This document shows, piece by piece, positions 46,770-54,851 of a stretch of DNA of 64,000 nt (position 1 is the stretch's first letter; each line of letters begins with the position of its first letter). Below the pieces are notes generated by a model, which worked only from the letters and a program-made list of their open reading frames with translations, was not told where the DNA came from and did not search any database. A program made the translations under genes and the position numbers. This DNA comes from Sphingobacterium faecale (GTDB lineage: Bacteria; Bacteroidota; Bacteroidia; Sphingobacteriales; Sphingobacteriaceae): positions 558,001-622,000 of the forward strand of contig NZ_JAERTY010000002.1 in the NCBI RefSeq assembly GCF_016746095.1, written 5' to 3'.

Positions 46770-47963
46770 TTAACAGTATCCTGTGTACAAAGGTGTTTCC
46801 AATGCTTCTAGAAAATCCTCTATTTTATATCTTGATGGAATTTTATGACCATTTAAAAATGTTATTGGGCACTCTACAATCTTAGCGCTTTGACACCATT
46901 TAACTTGCTTTTCAATTATATGATCATAAAAATCTACTTCGATATTTTTTCCTTCTATTTCATATTTAGTATATTCTTTAGGATTTTTATAACATGCATT
47001 GAGTATCTTTACCACATCTGCTCCCAAACTATAGTTATGTAGTAATGATCTAATTAAGTTACGCTGATAATCATCCCTGTAGATGTGGAAATTAAATAAA
47101 ATTCGAAGATTAACTTTCTCTTTGTTTTTTAACATTAAATCATGTGTGTCTTCTAAGCATTTCGCCGACTTTTTACAGAAAATATTTAAGACGATTGTGA
47201 TATTAATATTGGTGTCCGTATTCCCTATCAGGAAACAATTATTCTTGTTTAATATTTGAATAGGTTTTTGGGAATTAATCACTCCTAGTACGGCGTCCGA
47301 TGAATTTTTGGTGGTAATGATATTTTGAAATACTTTTTCGTAATTAACATGTCTTTTTAAAAAAGCGATAGCTGATAAACAAATTTGATAAAACAAGAAA
47401 TTTAGAAATGCAAAGCCACTTGAAAAAAGAAAAAACTTGAACATGTTTATTTTTTCCTGACTAAAATTTAACGGTGCAATAAAAAAAAGTGAAGTCGAAA
47501 ACAAAAAGATGGGAATTATGCTTCTTTCTATCGATTTTAGCGGCAGTTTCACAAGCATAAACAACCCAAGAAGCAAAATTATGGTCACAATAACTAATTC
47601 AAAAACTACATAGTAATTCCTAAACTCTGGCCCTATGTTTATAATCGAAAAGGCAACAAACGAAGTGAGCAGGAAGGACATTGGTAGAATACTCAAAATA
47701 TCGCCTACTTTTAAGCCGAGAAAATGTCTGTTTTGAGCATAAAAATAAAATTGACGACTCTTTACGTTTGACGACAGTGTATCTGCATAATTAAGCAATT
47801 CTTTTTTGGTATAATAAATTGTTGAAACTAGTCCAAATTGCCATAATAAGTAGTTTATAATTCGTAACCAATCAAATGTGTTTCCAACTGTGCTATAACT
47901 GCTGTATATCAGCACGATGGATATTATAGCGAGGGACATCACCAAAACTTTTCTATTTCTCAT
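46770..47963 (-). CDS. multi-TM protein with C-terminal thioredoxin-like domain, altered active site
   Basis: 397 residues. About five to seven TM helices in residues 5-205, then a thioredoxin-fold domain (about 235-397) that parallels the Trx domain of the VKOR protein at 54852: IVLNIFCKKSAKC aligns with VCNPYCGPCSKA, and CPITFLNGHKIPSRYKIEDF with ATPTLYINGRELPDSYRI. The CxxC is CKKS (Cys263), with another Cys at 269. The VKOR cysteines are not apparent. So it may be a monothiol partner or a substrate-binding relative of the oxidase. Part of the export operon. Confidence 0.6.
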   Translation of the reverse strand: MRNRKVLVMSLAIISIVLIYSSYSTVGNTFDWLRIINYLLWQFGLVSTIYYTKKELLNYADTLSSNVKSRQFYFYAQNRHFLGLKVGDILSILPMSFLLTSFVAFSIINIGPEFRNYYVVFELVIVTIILLLGLFMLVKLPLKSIERSIIPIFLFSTSLFFIAPLNFSQEKINMFKFFLFSSGFAFLNFLFYQICLSAIAFLKRHVNYEKVFQNIITTKNSSDAVLGVINSQKPIQILNKNNCFLIGNTDTNINITIVLNIFCKKSAKCLEDTHDLMLKNKEKVNLRILFNFHIYRDDYQRNLIRSLLHNYSLGADVVKILNACYKNPKEYTKYEIEGKNIEVDFYDHIIEKQVKWCQSAKIVECPITFLNGHKIPSRYKIEDFLEALETPLYTGYC

Positions 47964-47976
47964 CTTTCATAGCCGT

Positions 47977-48639
47977 TTAGATCTTTTCAAAATATTTCTC
48001 AAGATATTTAAATTTGTTCAGGTCATCTTCAGTATCTATGTCAATAAAAGGAGCATTGTTTATTGCTCCCGCAAAACGGCCGTTCCAAAAATGATTAGTG
48101 CAATGTTCTGAGTTAACACATTCTTCTAAAAAATTAGAATTTATTAGATAAAGAGCCCCGTCTATCATGTATGTATTCATGCAAGTTGCTCCTAGCCGAT
48201 TTTCTTTTGTCAACTTAAACGAACATTCGCTTTTATCTATATTCACATAAAATTGCTCCCTATCAGGTACCAAAGTTACCGATGTGACAAAATCGATATT
48301 CACTTTCTCCCTGTCGTATAAGTCTTCGGTCTTTTTTAATAAAGAAAAATCTCGAAAGGGTTGCGTAACGGGACAGATAAAAATTCTTTCAAAAAATGAA
48401 TTTTGCAGAAATTTCCAACATGCATGTTTTTCGTTTTGCCCAATGACTACCGTCTCTTTGAAAACTTTTGCTCCTCTTTTTTGTGCTAAAGAGAGTAACT
48501 TCTCTGAATCAGAAATTACCCAAGTAGCATTCAACCGATTTGTTTTTTCTAGGTATTCTAAGGTATACTTAAGTAAGTACTCATTTTTTTGAGGGCATCT
48601 TTCGCTGATTTCTTTAATTGGAATTAATACTGGAATCAT
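47977..48639 (-). CDS. CMP-sialate synthetase-like cytidylyltransferase
   Basis: 220 residues with the cytidylyltransferase fold: MIPVLIPIKEISERCPQKN at the N-terminus replaces the usual IPARGGSK..PGKN, CPVTQPFRD resembles the LQPTSPLR motif, and the end FIDIDTEDDLNKFKYLE matches the NeuA-type C-terminal signature. The substitutions in the first motif mean activity or substrate may differ. Two bases upstream on the same strand is a sialyltransferase-like gene. No sialic-acid biosynthesis genes (neuB, neuC) are in the window. Confidence 0.7.
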   Translation of the reverse strand: MIPVLIPIKEISERCPQKNEYLLKYTLEYLEKTNRLNATWVISDSEKLLSLAQKRGAKVFKETVVIGQNEKHACWKFLQNSFFERIFICPVTQPFRDFSLLKKTEDLYDREKVNIDFVTSVTLVPDREQFYVNIDKSECSFKLTKENRLGATCMNTYMIDGALYLINSNFLEECVNSEHCTNHFWNGRFAGAINNAPFIDIDTEDDLNKFKYLEKYFEKI

Positions 48640-48641
48640 GT

Positions 48642-49208
48642 CTATTCTTTTATTTGGATAATTTTCTCTTTTTTAATCAGTTGTTTCAAATATTTTTTTT
48701 CAAGTTTTCCTGCACCGCAGTGATATTCGAAGCCGATATTATGGTCGATAATAAAATCGCGCCATTCCAAATCCAACCCGGTAAAATGAATTGTATACAA
48801 CTCGCTCCAGTGAGAATTCACTAAGTATCCGATTAACTTTATCACCGACGTTAACCGTTCGAAACCCGTATCTTTCATCGCATAGCTTTCATTAATAATC
48901 TCAACAGATGTATACTGAGCTGGTAATAGAAAATCTGCCCAGTCCTGAAAGTTGTCGTACCAATACTGTCGCATGAATATTTGGTTTGCATGTTTAATTA
49001 ATTCTTTATAAGGCCCACCCTTATGAAAATATTTAAAATCAGAGTTTGCTTCCAAAAAATATCCATCAATCTTAGTACCTGTTTCACCATAATAATTCAT
49101 CTTATTTATTCTCACTACATAGTCGAATGAGTCTATTTTTTTAGATAAATCCAATTTATGTTTGGTCGGCGGCTTGTTCCCTACCACTATCAAATTTTTC
49201 TTTTTCAT
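48642..49208 (-). CDS. sialyltransferase-like protein (GT29/GT42-like)
   Basis: 188 residues. LIVVGNKPPTKHKLDL followed by IDSFDYVVRINKMNYYGETG and TKIDGYF is the sialylmotif pattern (GN.P ... ID..D.VvRiN ... G.k.D) of small sialyltransferases. No signal peptide or TM segment, so it should work in the cytoplasm before export. Adjacent to the CMP-sialate-synthetase-like gene, which supports a nucleotide-activated acidic sugar as donor. The acceptor is not known. Confidence 0.65.
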   Translation of the reverse strand: MKKKNLIVVGNKPPTKHKLDLSKKIDSFDYVVRINKMNYYGETGTKIDGYFLEANSDFKYFHKGGPYKELIKHANQIFMRQYWYDNFQDWADFLLPAQYTSVEIINESYAMKDTGFERLTSVIKLIGYLVNSHWSELYTIHFTGLDLEWRDFIIDHNIGFEYHCGAGKLEKKYLKQLIKKEKIIQIKE

Positions 49209-49230
49209 TGTTGTATATTAATCCTAGTCA

Positions 49231-50463
49231 TTAGGTTGAAGGATTAAAAGAAAACTTTTTCAAAGATCTTTTACTCCGTATTTCTTTTTCTCCTGCATAT
49301 TGTTCATCTCTGTTTGCGTACTGATCATTGTTTTCGTGCAAGCGGTATTCGTACATGATGGTATTAATAAATTTTGTGTGCTCATATCCGGCCAATTCCA
49401 TTAACGGAAATAACAAGGCCATGTCGTAGGGCATGCGTAGTATTTGACCCTCTGCATCTCTTAAATTGTAAAGATTAGGATCTTGCCGTATCAATTCCTT
49501 GAAAAGACTGTATCTAAAAGTCCTCATGTGGGAGCTTTTCCAAGGACTTTTTCTTAGATTTTCGAATTCTTCTTCAGTGTATGAGTTTCCGAACCTTCTA
49601 TGTCCATTCAGATGTTGCATAGAGCCATATGTAAGTAGTATTAATCTGTTCTGATATAAACTATGTAGTATGCTCAATACATATTTATGGGGTAGTCTGT
49701 CATCGGCATCCAACAGGCAGATTATGTCTTCATCTCCTATATGTTGCTTTAATAATACATCCAGTATATTTTGTAGGGCATATTTACGCTTCGCGTTGAT
49801 GATTTTGGTGATATTTGGCGCTTTGTCAATAAGCACCGAACTGCCGTCGGTCGAACAGTCGTCAATCAGATAGATATGAAAGTCGGAATAAATTTGTTTG
49901 TTTACAGAAGGAAGATAATCCTGGATATACGCTGCTACATTCCGAAAGGGAGATACGATATGAAATTTTATCCTGTCCTTTGCAAACGAGTGACATTCTT
50001 CCCCGATGGCAAAGGAATGCGGAGCAATAATCCTAAGGAATGCCAACCAATCCATATCGGGAAATTCTTCACGTCCCTCCAAAACGGCCAGCACAAATCT
50101 GTAAGCAGGTTGTGCCAGAATAAAGGAAGAAGCTTCTTCTATGCCTTCTATGATTTTACAGTCCTTATTTATTATGATACTTTGTTTGTATTGTGCATCG
50201 ATATAAATTAGATTTATTCCTTCGGGTACGGCATCATAGATTACCTTTTCTAATGTCTTAATGTCAAATGTCGTTAGTGCATTCTTTCCACAGATACAGT
50301 AGATGACATCTTCGTCATGGTTTATTGCCCATTCTATAGCAAACTTCAGTCCTGTAAACAGTGTGTCTTTTGGCTTATAATTATTAGGATTAATGTTCAA
50401 TTTGCTGGTTATTCTACTCAGATCGATAGAAATATCTTTCTGTAGGATAAATGTAGGTAGCAT
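49231..50463 (-). CDS. GT2-like glycosyltransferase with N-terminal extension
   Basis: 410 residues. The first about 160 have no family I recognise. From about 167 a GT-A fold follows: FHIVSPFRN, LIDDCSTDGSS (Asp201-Asp202) and LLDADDRLP (Asp252-Asp255, the DxD-like metal site), with HENNDQY near the end. Cytoplasmic, no TM helices. In the middle of an operon with other glycosyltransferase-like genes, a LanC-like gene and a peptide exporter. Confidence 0.8.
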   Translation of the reverse strand: MLPTFILQKDISIDLSRITSKLNINPNNYKPKDTLFTGLKFAIEWAINHDEDVIYCICGKNALTTFDIKTLEKVIYDAVPEGINLIYIDAQYKQSIIINKDCKIIEGIEEASSFILAQPAYRFVLAVLEGREEFPDMDWLAFLRIIAPHSFAIGEECHSFAKDRIKFHIVSPFRNVAAYIQDYLPSVNKQIYSDFHIYLIDDCSTDGSSVLIDKAPNITKIINAKRKYALQNILDVLLKQHIGDEDIICLLDADDRLPHKYVLSILHSLYQNRLILLTYGSMQHLNGHRRFGNSYTEEEFENLRKSPWKSSHMRTFRYSLFKELIRQDPNLYNLRDAEGQILRMPYDMALLFPLMELAGYEHTKFINTIMYEYRLHENNDQYANRDEQYAGEKEIRSKRSLKKFSFNPST

Positions 50464-50476
50464 ATCAGTTTTTTTG

Positions 50477-51313
50477 TTAATGAACTTGTTTGATATTGGT
50501 AAGGTAAAGATATAGGGTATATCTTTCTGCTTTGGATAATGAAACTTGCTTATCTAAGGAGAGGATTCTATTCGGAAAACAGATACAGATATTTGTCCAA
50601 CAGAATGGTATAATCTCATTGTGTTTAAGAGGATAATCTTCGGCATTAGTACAGATTGCTTCAATACTATCAATCCAATAGGGGTTATCGTACTGCTGTA
50701 CGCAGAGGTATAGTTTAGCGAGATCTTCCTCAGCACCCTTCAATTCTTCCTGTTGCCTAAAAAAATTGAGTAACGCCTCTACAGCTGGATAAAAGGCTTC
50801 TTCTACCAATTTTTCATTTACACAAGTCTTGACAAGGAAACTGTATTTTAACACAATGTTGATCTGATCCCTAATAAGGGAAACCGACGTCTTCTCACGG
50901 GTTTCTAGTAGAAAATTATTGAGTTTTTTGAGTAATAGTTTCATACACTCAAAATGACTAAACCGTCTGTAGAAGTGCGCTTTCGACTTATATTGTAACC
51001 GTTGCTGATAATATGTTACATAACAAAGTAATTGTTCAATTTCTGTCTTTGGGTTTAATACTTCACCTATTGTCAATTTGTATAGGGTGTCATCTATATC
51101 TTCTAGTATCTCGTCAGCATCTCCTTTTATGTAATCGTTTTCTACTAGAAAAGCAATTAACCATCCCAAGCCCAACAGCCCTTTTTCAAAACTATGATTA
51201 CCATTTTCTATTACTTCTGAGGCCCAATCTTCCAATATTTTATCCTGTATATCTTTGAAGTTTGTCGAAACGTAGGTGTAAAGCATGTCTAGCGTGTTGT
51301 GTTTTTGTTTCAT
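50477..51313 (-). CDS. LanC-like protein, short and without obvious zinc ligands
   Basis: 278 residues, all-helical. SFEKGLLGLGWLIAFLVEND followed by GDADEILEDIDDTLY resembles the GLxGIGWGIEYLIQNGFVEG repeat found in Bacteroidota LanC-like proteins of peptide clusters. Full LanC proteins have about 400 residues and a zinc site with two Cys and a His; I cannot find those here, so it may be a catalytically inactive, peptide-binding relative. Assignment by eye, moderate. Confidence 0.5.
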   Translation of the reverse strand: MKQKHNTLDMLYTYVSTNFKDIQDKILEDWASEVIENGNHSFEKGLLGLGWLIAFLVENDYIKGDADEILEDIDDTLYKLTIGEVLNPKTEIEQLLCYVTYYQQRLQYKSKAHFYRRFSHFECMKLLLKKLNNFLLETREKTSVSLIRDQINIVLKYSFLVKTCVNEKLVEEAFYPAVEALLNFFRQQEELKGAEEDLAKLYLCVQQYDNPYWIDSIEAICTNAEDYPLKHNEIIPFCWTNICICFPNRILSLDKQVSLSKAERYTLYLYLTNIKQVH

Positions 51314-51321
51314 GGATCGTA

Positions 51322-52839
51322 TTATGATAAAAAGCTATAAGCAATAGGAAGAGCACCGATTTCTCCAATATCCCCACTATCGATTCTGTTCATTATGTCG
51401 GCTAACTTTATTTTTTGCTTTTCCGTGTCTTTAGGTAAGCAAAAGAGATGTATAGAGATTTGGGGTAATGGTATTGTTGAGTTAAATTTACCTCTATTTA
51501 CATGCAGTAACTCCATATCCAATACTTTTGAAAAGACTTCCGTAAATAACAGATCTACTTTGTATATCTCTTTCAGATAGAAGGAGAGATCTTTACTAAT
51601 ATTACTTTCCAATATATCCTGAATATCTTTTATATCAGGGGTGTATCTGAAGGGTATCCAAAGTACTTGTTCATAGTCCCTGTCCAATATAGATAACAAT
51701 TGTTGAATATTGACCCTCATGTTTTCTTTGGTCTGTGACTGGTCATTTGTTAGCAAAAAGAGTTTTATAGCTAGGTGTTTTAGAATATATGCTTTGATGA
51801 GTTTAAAATTTTCTAACTGTTCTTCTCCAATACCTCTGCCATCAAATACAACACAGCTGTTTAAAAAGAAAGGCCTATTATTGTCCAATTGTTTTTTTCT
51901 AGCTTGTATTAACTTCACTATTTTATAGCTACAATTTGTATTGGGAATAGAATGTAAAGCTTCATCATACCAAGGCATATAATTGAGGTATTCTGTCTTT
52001 TTAAAATGTTTTTCCTTTTCTTTAATATTTCCAGAATAATGCTGTATTGACTTTTCGTTCCATTCCTCGATAGGGCTGTAAGGCCATGAAAAGTTCATCT
52101 CCGGATGGATCTCTACTTTTTTTTCGTGCAGCCAAAGATTCCAGAGTACAGCCCACATATCAGCACACCAGGCCTGTATACCTCTTTTTTTACTCTTATA
52201 CTCCTTAGTAGTAGAGTAACTTTCTTGCCAAAGCTTTGTATTATAATCCTTCATAACAACAAAGAGTCGTTCCGCATCGTTTTCTACTTTCTCCCAAAAA
52301 TCGGCTGTTATTCCTTTCAGAATATATTGCGCACCACCCGTATGTTGGTTCTCTTTCAAAAGCTTGTCCTTGCCAAGGCCTACTATATAGAGCATATCAT
52401 CCAAAAGATTTTCTGATGAAGTGTTTCTTATATAGTTTACGTCAAGATAGTTTCGGGTGTCAGATACATAACAGATGTCATTTTCCTCAACTTCATCTAT
52501 ATGTGGTATTCTAGAAAAAAGGATATCTGAGTCGTGGTACATTAATGTTTTTGATGACAGTTCCGGATATTTATAAAAATGTTGTTTTAGTATATTGGGG
52601 CGAATAGAGGAGGTGTATTTTGGTCGTTCGCGTTGATCTTCGTACGCATAGAATGTTGCTAAATGAAGATGAGAGTCAATGAATTTTTGAAAATAAGGAT
52701 TGAGACCCAAATCTTTATTATAGGCGACTAGAACCTGAATGTCATTCTGATGGATACCTAGTTTGTTTAAGTTTCGTAACAGTATCTCTAGTTGCCAGAT
52801 GAAATAGATCTTGTCGGGTTGTGCGGATATATATATCAT
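51322..52839 (-). CDS. putative GT-A glycosyltransferase, 505 aa
   Basis: Soluble. Residues 1 to about 300 look like a GT-A enzyme: MIYISAQPDKIYFIWQLEIL, DxD-type motif YHDSDILFSR (Asp103, Asp105), QHTGGAQYILKG, AWCADMWAVLWNLWLHEK and HYSG, similar to the pattern in peptidyl-serine/hydroxyproline-type and GT8-like transferases. The last 200 residues are unlike anything I know. First large gene of the long minus-strand export operon; a 31-codon ORF and a LytTR-type box lie upstream. Confidence 0.6.
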   Translation of the reverse strand: MIYISAQPDKIYFIWQLEILLRNLNKLGIHQNDIQVLVAYNKDLGLNPYFQKFIDSHLHLATFYAYEDQRERPKYTSSIRPNILKQHFYKYPELSSKTLMYHDSDILFSRIPHIDEVEENDICYVSDTRNYLDVNYIRNTSSENLLDDMLYIVGLGKDKLLKENQHTGGAQYILKGITADFWEKVENDAERLFVVMKDYNTKLWQESYSTTKEYKSKKRGIQAWCADMWAVLWNLWLHEKKVEIHPEMNFSWPYSPIEEWNEKSIQHYSGNIKEKEKHFKKTEYLNYMPWYDEALHSIPNTNCSYKIVKLIQARKKQLDNNRPFFLNSCVVFDGRGIGEEQLENFKLIKAYILKHLAIKLFLLTNDQSQTKENMRVNIQQLLSILDRDYEQVLWIPFRYTPDIKDIQDILESNISKDLSFYLKEIYKVDLLFTEVFSKVLDMELLHVNRGKFNSTIPLPQISIHLFCLPKDTEKQKIKLADIMNRIDSGDIGEIGALPIAYSFLS

Positions 52840-52898
52840 ACATTCATAGATTTTGGGCTCATTTTTGACTATTGGTTTAAAACCTGTAGAATTGTTTC

Positions 52899-52994
52899 TT
52901 AAGTATTCTCATTTAGTATAAAAGATTTCCATTTTTTGTCGAAAGTTAAATTGGCCAGTATGGATTTAATATTGAATACTTTCAATATTCCCAT
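52899..52994 (-). CDS. candidate small peptide, 31 aa
   Basis: Reads MGILKVFNIKSILANLTFDK and ends ENT. The 23 bases AAAAATAAATTCATGGGAATATT around its start are identical to those around the start of the VKOR gene, and the distance from the regulatory box to the ATG is nearly the same (91 versus 89 bases). It may be a genuine basic peptide expressed with the operon, or the leftover 5' end of a duplicated promoter-plus-start. The rest of the 52840-53084 interval is AT-rich and holds nothing else. Confidence 0.4.
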   Translation of the reverse strand: MGILKVFNIKSILANLTFDKKWKSFILNENT

Positions 52995-53084
52995 GAATTT
53001 ATTTTTAAATAATAAGAGATATTCATTCTAGCAATGATTAATTACATTAAGTTAAAGAGATTCTATTCAGTTAATGTATCAAAT

Positions 53085-53113
53085 TACATGAAGGAGGTCT
53101 TTTACAACATGAA
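53085..53113 (-). promoter_or_regulatory. LytTR-type direct repeat box 1
   Basis: On the coding strand TTCATGTT-N13-TTCATGTA: two 8-bp direct repeats exactly 21 bp apart start to start. This is the spacing (two helical turns) used by LytTR-domain regulators, and one is encoded at 58050-58772. It is about 90 bases upstream of the 31-aa ORF and starts the long export operon. Confidence 0.65.
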
Positions 53114-53140
53114 GATATATGTTAGAAAAAATGAACTTAT

Positions 53141-54274
53141 TTAATTATTTAAATGCTTTTGAATTGCAGTTTCCAAGTTCTTAAGATTTTCTATTCTGAT
53201 AATCAACTTTTGTTTAACATCAATAATCATATATTTAGGGATAGAGTAAATACCAATGCTTTTGTTTAAATAATTTAAATTTTCAGTAAAGGCCGAAGTC
53301 ATCCAATAACTGTCAATAGGGAGAGGACTTTTTTTTAAATATCTAATTACGTCTTCATTCCTTTTATCGACCGATATACTAATAAAATTAATCCTCTTAT
53401 CAGCTTCAAATCTTTTGCTTAAGGCGAAGTATTCGGGATGTTGTGCAATACAAGGTGCACACCAAGTTGCCCACCAATCAATAATGAGGAGGACACTATC
53501 ATATTCGTCCAATATATTCGATACTCGACGTTGATCAAATGTTGATATGAGTTCGAAAGGGGGCATTGGAATAGAATCTTTTTTTTCGTTATCTCGTATG
53601 AATTGATCTAATCGGGTTCTTAATCGATTTATTTCATCTGTATTATGAAATGTTGTCAGTGCATGTAATGTGCTTTTTACAGAATTAATCATTCTGTCGT
53701 CATAAACCATGAGCAACTCCCTAAATAAAACTACAGAATAAGGGGATTCTATATGTTTAAGGATCAGGTTGTTCTTTTCTTTCATCCTCCAGAAATTGAG
53801 CTCTGAGAGTAACATTTTTTTCTCGCGATGGAGTCTTAAGTATTCTACGTTAAGTGCTCTATCTTCTTGGAACTGTGAGCTCATCTTTCCTCCAGTTTGA
53901 CGCAGTGAATTGCTAGTAATATCTAAGTTGAGCGAGATTGAATTTGTATCAATCATAAATTCAAAAACCTCTGTAGTGATATTAATCTTTTTTGCAATTA
54001 TTGCATTTTGGTATTGTTTCATATTTGTCATTATGTTTTCAGACAAAACGAGCCTACCAAGGGTATAATCGTCCTTTATCGCCATACTATGTGAAAACGT
54101 TTCATTATTAGCATCCATATTAATTAGTTTGATGTAATTGCTAGTTATAATGTACGCTTTTTTATTCTTTGGCAGACTAGGGGAGATTTTTCCTAGAATG
54201 GTTACTTTCTGCGAGAAACCCATTGTGATGTTTGAGACAAGCACAATAGAAATTAAGTAAAATGTTTTTAACAT
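53141..54274 (-). CDS. TlpA/AhpC-TSA-family periplasmic thiol-disulfide protein
   Basis: 377 residues from MLKTFYLISIVLVSNITMGF, a signal peptide. N-terminal DUF4369-like region (about 25-110), helical middle, and a C-terminal thioredoxin domain with WWATWCAPC and GIYSIPKYMII (cis-Pro). Such DUF4369-TlpA proteins are frequent in Bacteroidota beside exported peptides and SusC receptors. The start at 54274 is chosen since the frame upstream runs through the terminator of the precursor gene. Probably reads through from the precursor transcript. Confidence 0.85.
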   Translation of the reverse strand: MLKTFYLISIVLVSNITMGFSQKVTILGKISPSLPKNKKAYIITSNYIKLINMDANNETFSHSMAIKDDYTLGRLVLSENIMTNMKQYQNAIIAKKINITTEVFEFMIDTNSISLNLDITSNSLRQTGGKMSSQFQEDRALNVEYLRLHREKKMLLSELNFWRMKEKNNLILKHIESPYSVVLFRELLMVYDDRMINSVKSTLHALTTFHNTDEINRLRTRLDQFIRDNEKKDSIPMPPFELISTFDQRRVSNILDEYDSVLLIIDWWATWCAPCIAQHPEYFALSKRFEADKRINFISISVDKRNEDVIRYLKKSPLPIDSYWMTSAFTENLNYLNKSIGIYSIPKYMIIDVKQKLIIRIENLKNLETAIQKHLNN

Positions 54275-54288
54275 AATTTTGCCGTTAT

Positions 54289-54324
54289 AAAAAGGAGGCA
54301 TTTTTTTTGTCGCCTCCCTTTTTT
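54289..54324 (-). terminator. terminator directly after precursor 1
   Basis: GGAGGC/GCCTCC core with A/T-rich extensions around a 12-nt loop, 4 bases after the precursor stop on the minus strand and followed by T5. Partial read-through would give more precursor than downstream TlpA message. Confidence 0.75.
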
Positions 54325-54328
54325 AATT

Positions 54329-54634
54329 CTAATTCATCGTGCAATTATTTGCAGCACAGTTTGTGAAATATACTGCTACATTCCTGTTTGGATACACTCT
54401 TTCACATAATGCTTCCCCTCCTCCTGGTGAAGCGACGTACCAGCAAGATTTCATATTAGCGCTATCTAGGGTTTCACACATTACGCAATCATCCTCGTAG
54501 ATCGGAGGTTCTCCTTCATCACTGTAAGAGGGATCCGTACCTCCACTGAAACCACCAAATACGTTTTTCAGTTGCTGTCTTGACAATTGTTCTACTTCTT
54601 TCAGGTTAAGGTTTTTTAATGAAATTTTTTTCAT
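54329..54634 (-). CDS. double-glycine precursor peptide 1 (six-Cys core)
   Basis: 101 residues. Leader 1-28, MKKISLKNLNLKEVEQLSRQ followed by QLKNVFGG, has the amphipathic helix and GG cleavage site of the GG-Bacteroidales natural-product-precursor family. The core (29-101) is acidic and holds six cysteines (50, 53, 64, 77, 93, 98) plus Gly/Pro stretches. Six Cys with disulfide-forming enzymes next door suggest three disulfides. Expected substrate of the C39 exporter at 44517. Its leader is identical to that of precursor 2 at 23 of 28 positions, whereas the cores are unrelated. Confidence 0.88.
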   Translation of the reverse strand: MKKISLKNLNLKEVEQLSRQQLKNVFGGFSGGTDPSYSDEGEPPIYEDDCVMCETLDSANMKSCWYVASPGGGEALCERVYPNRNVAVYFTNCAANNCTMN

Positions 54635-54851
54635 AAGTTTCTAATGTTTTTCTAGCCTTATGGATTGTCTAAGACAATTCCTTTTGATTAGATTTGTTTA
54701 TTATTTCTGCTCTCCGCTCACTTCGGATTGCTTGGTTAATAAATAGAGAGTAATTGTGAGCTCTCTTTGCCCGAGTACATTTCGAACTGGCTCGGGCATT
54801 TTTTTTGGTAGAATTCGTCTTTATGGACAGAGAGAATTCTATCGAATTTTT
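54635..54851. other. spacer with palindrome and a +-strand-oriented hairpin
   Basis: ATTGTCTAAGACAAT (54664-54678) is a 15-bp palindrome upstream of precursor 1. TGCCCGAG / CTCGGGCA (54768-54775, 54791-54798) forms a stem followed by T8 on the + strand, the wrong direction for both flanking minus-strand genes. TAGAATTC / GAATTCTA at about 54809-54840 forms another stem. No gene seen. Confidence 0.5.
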
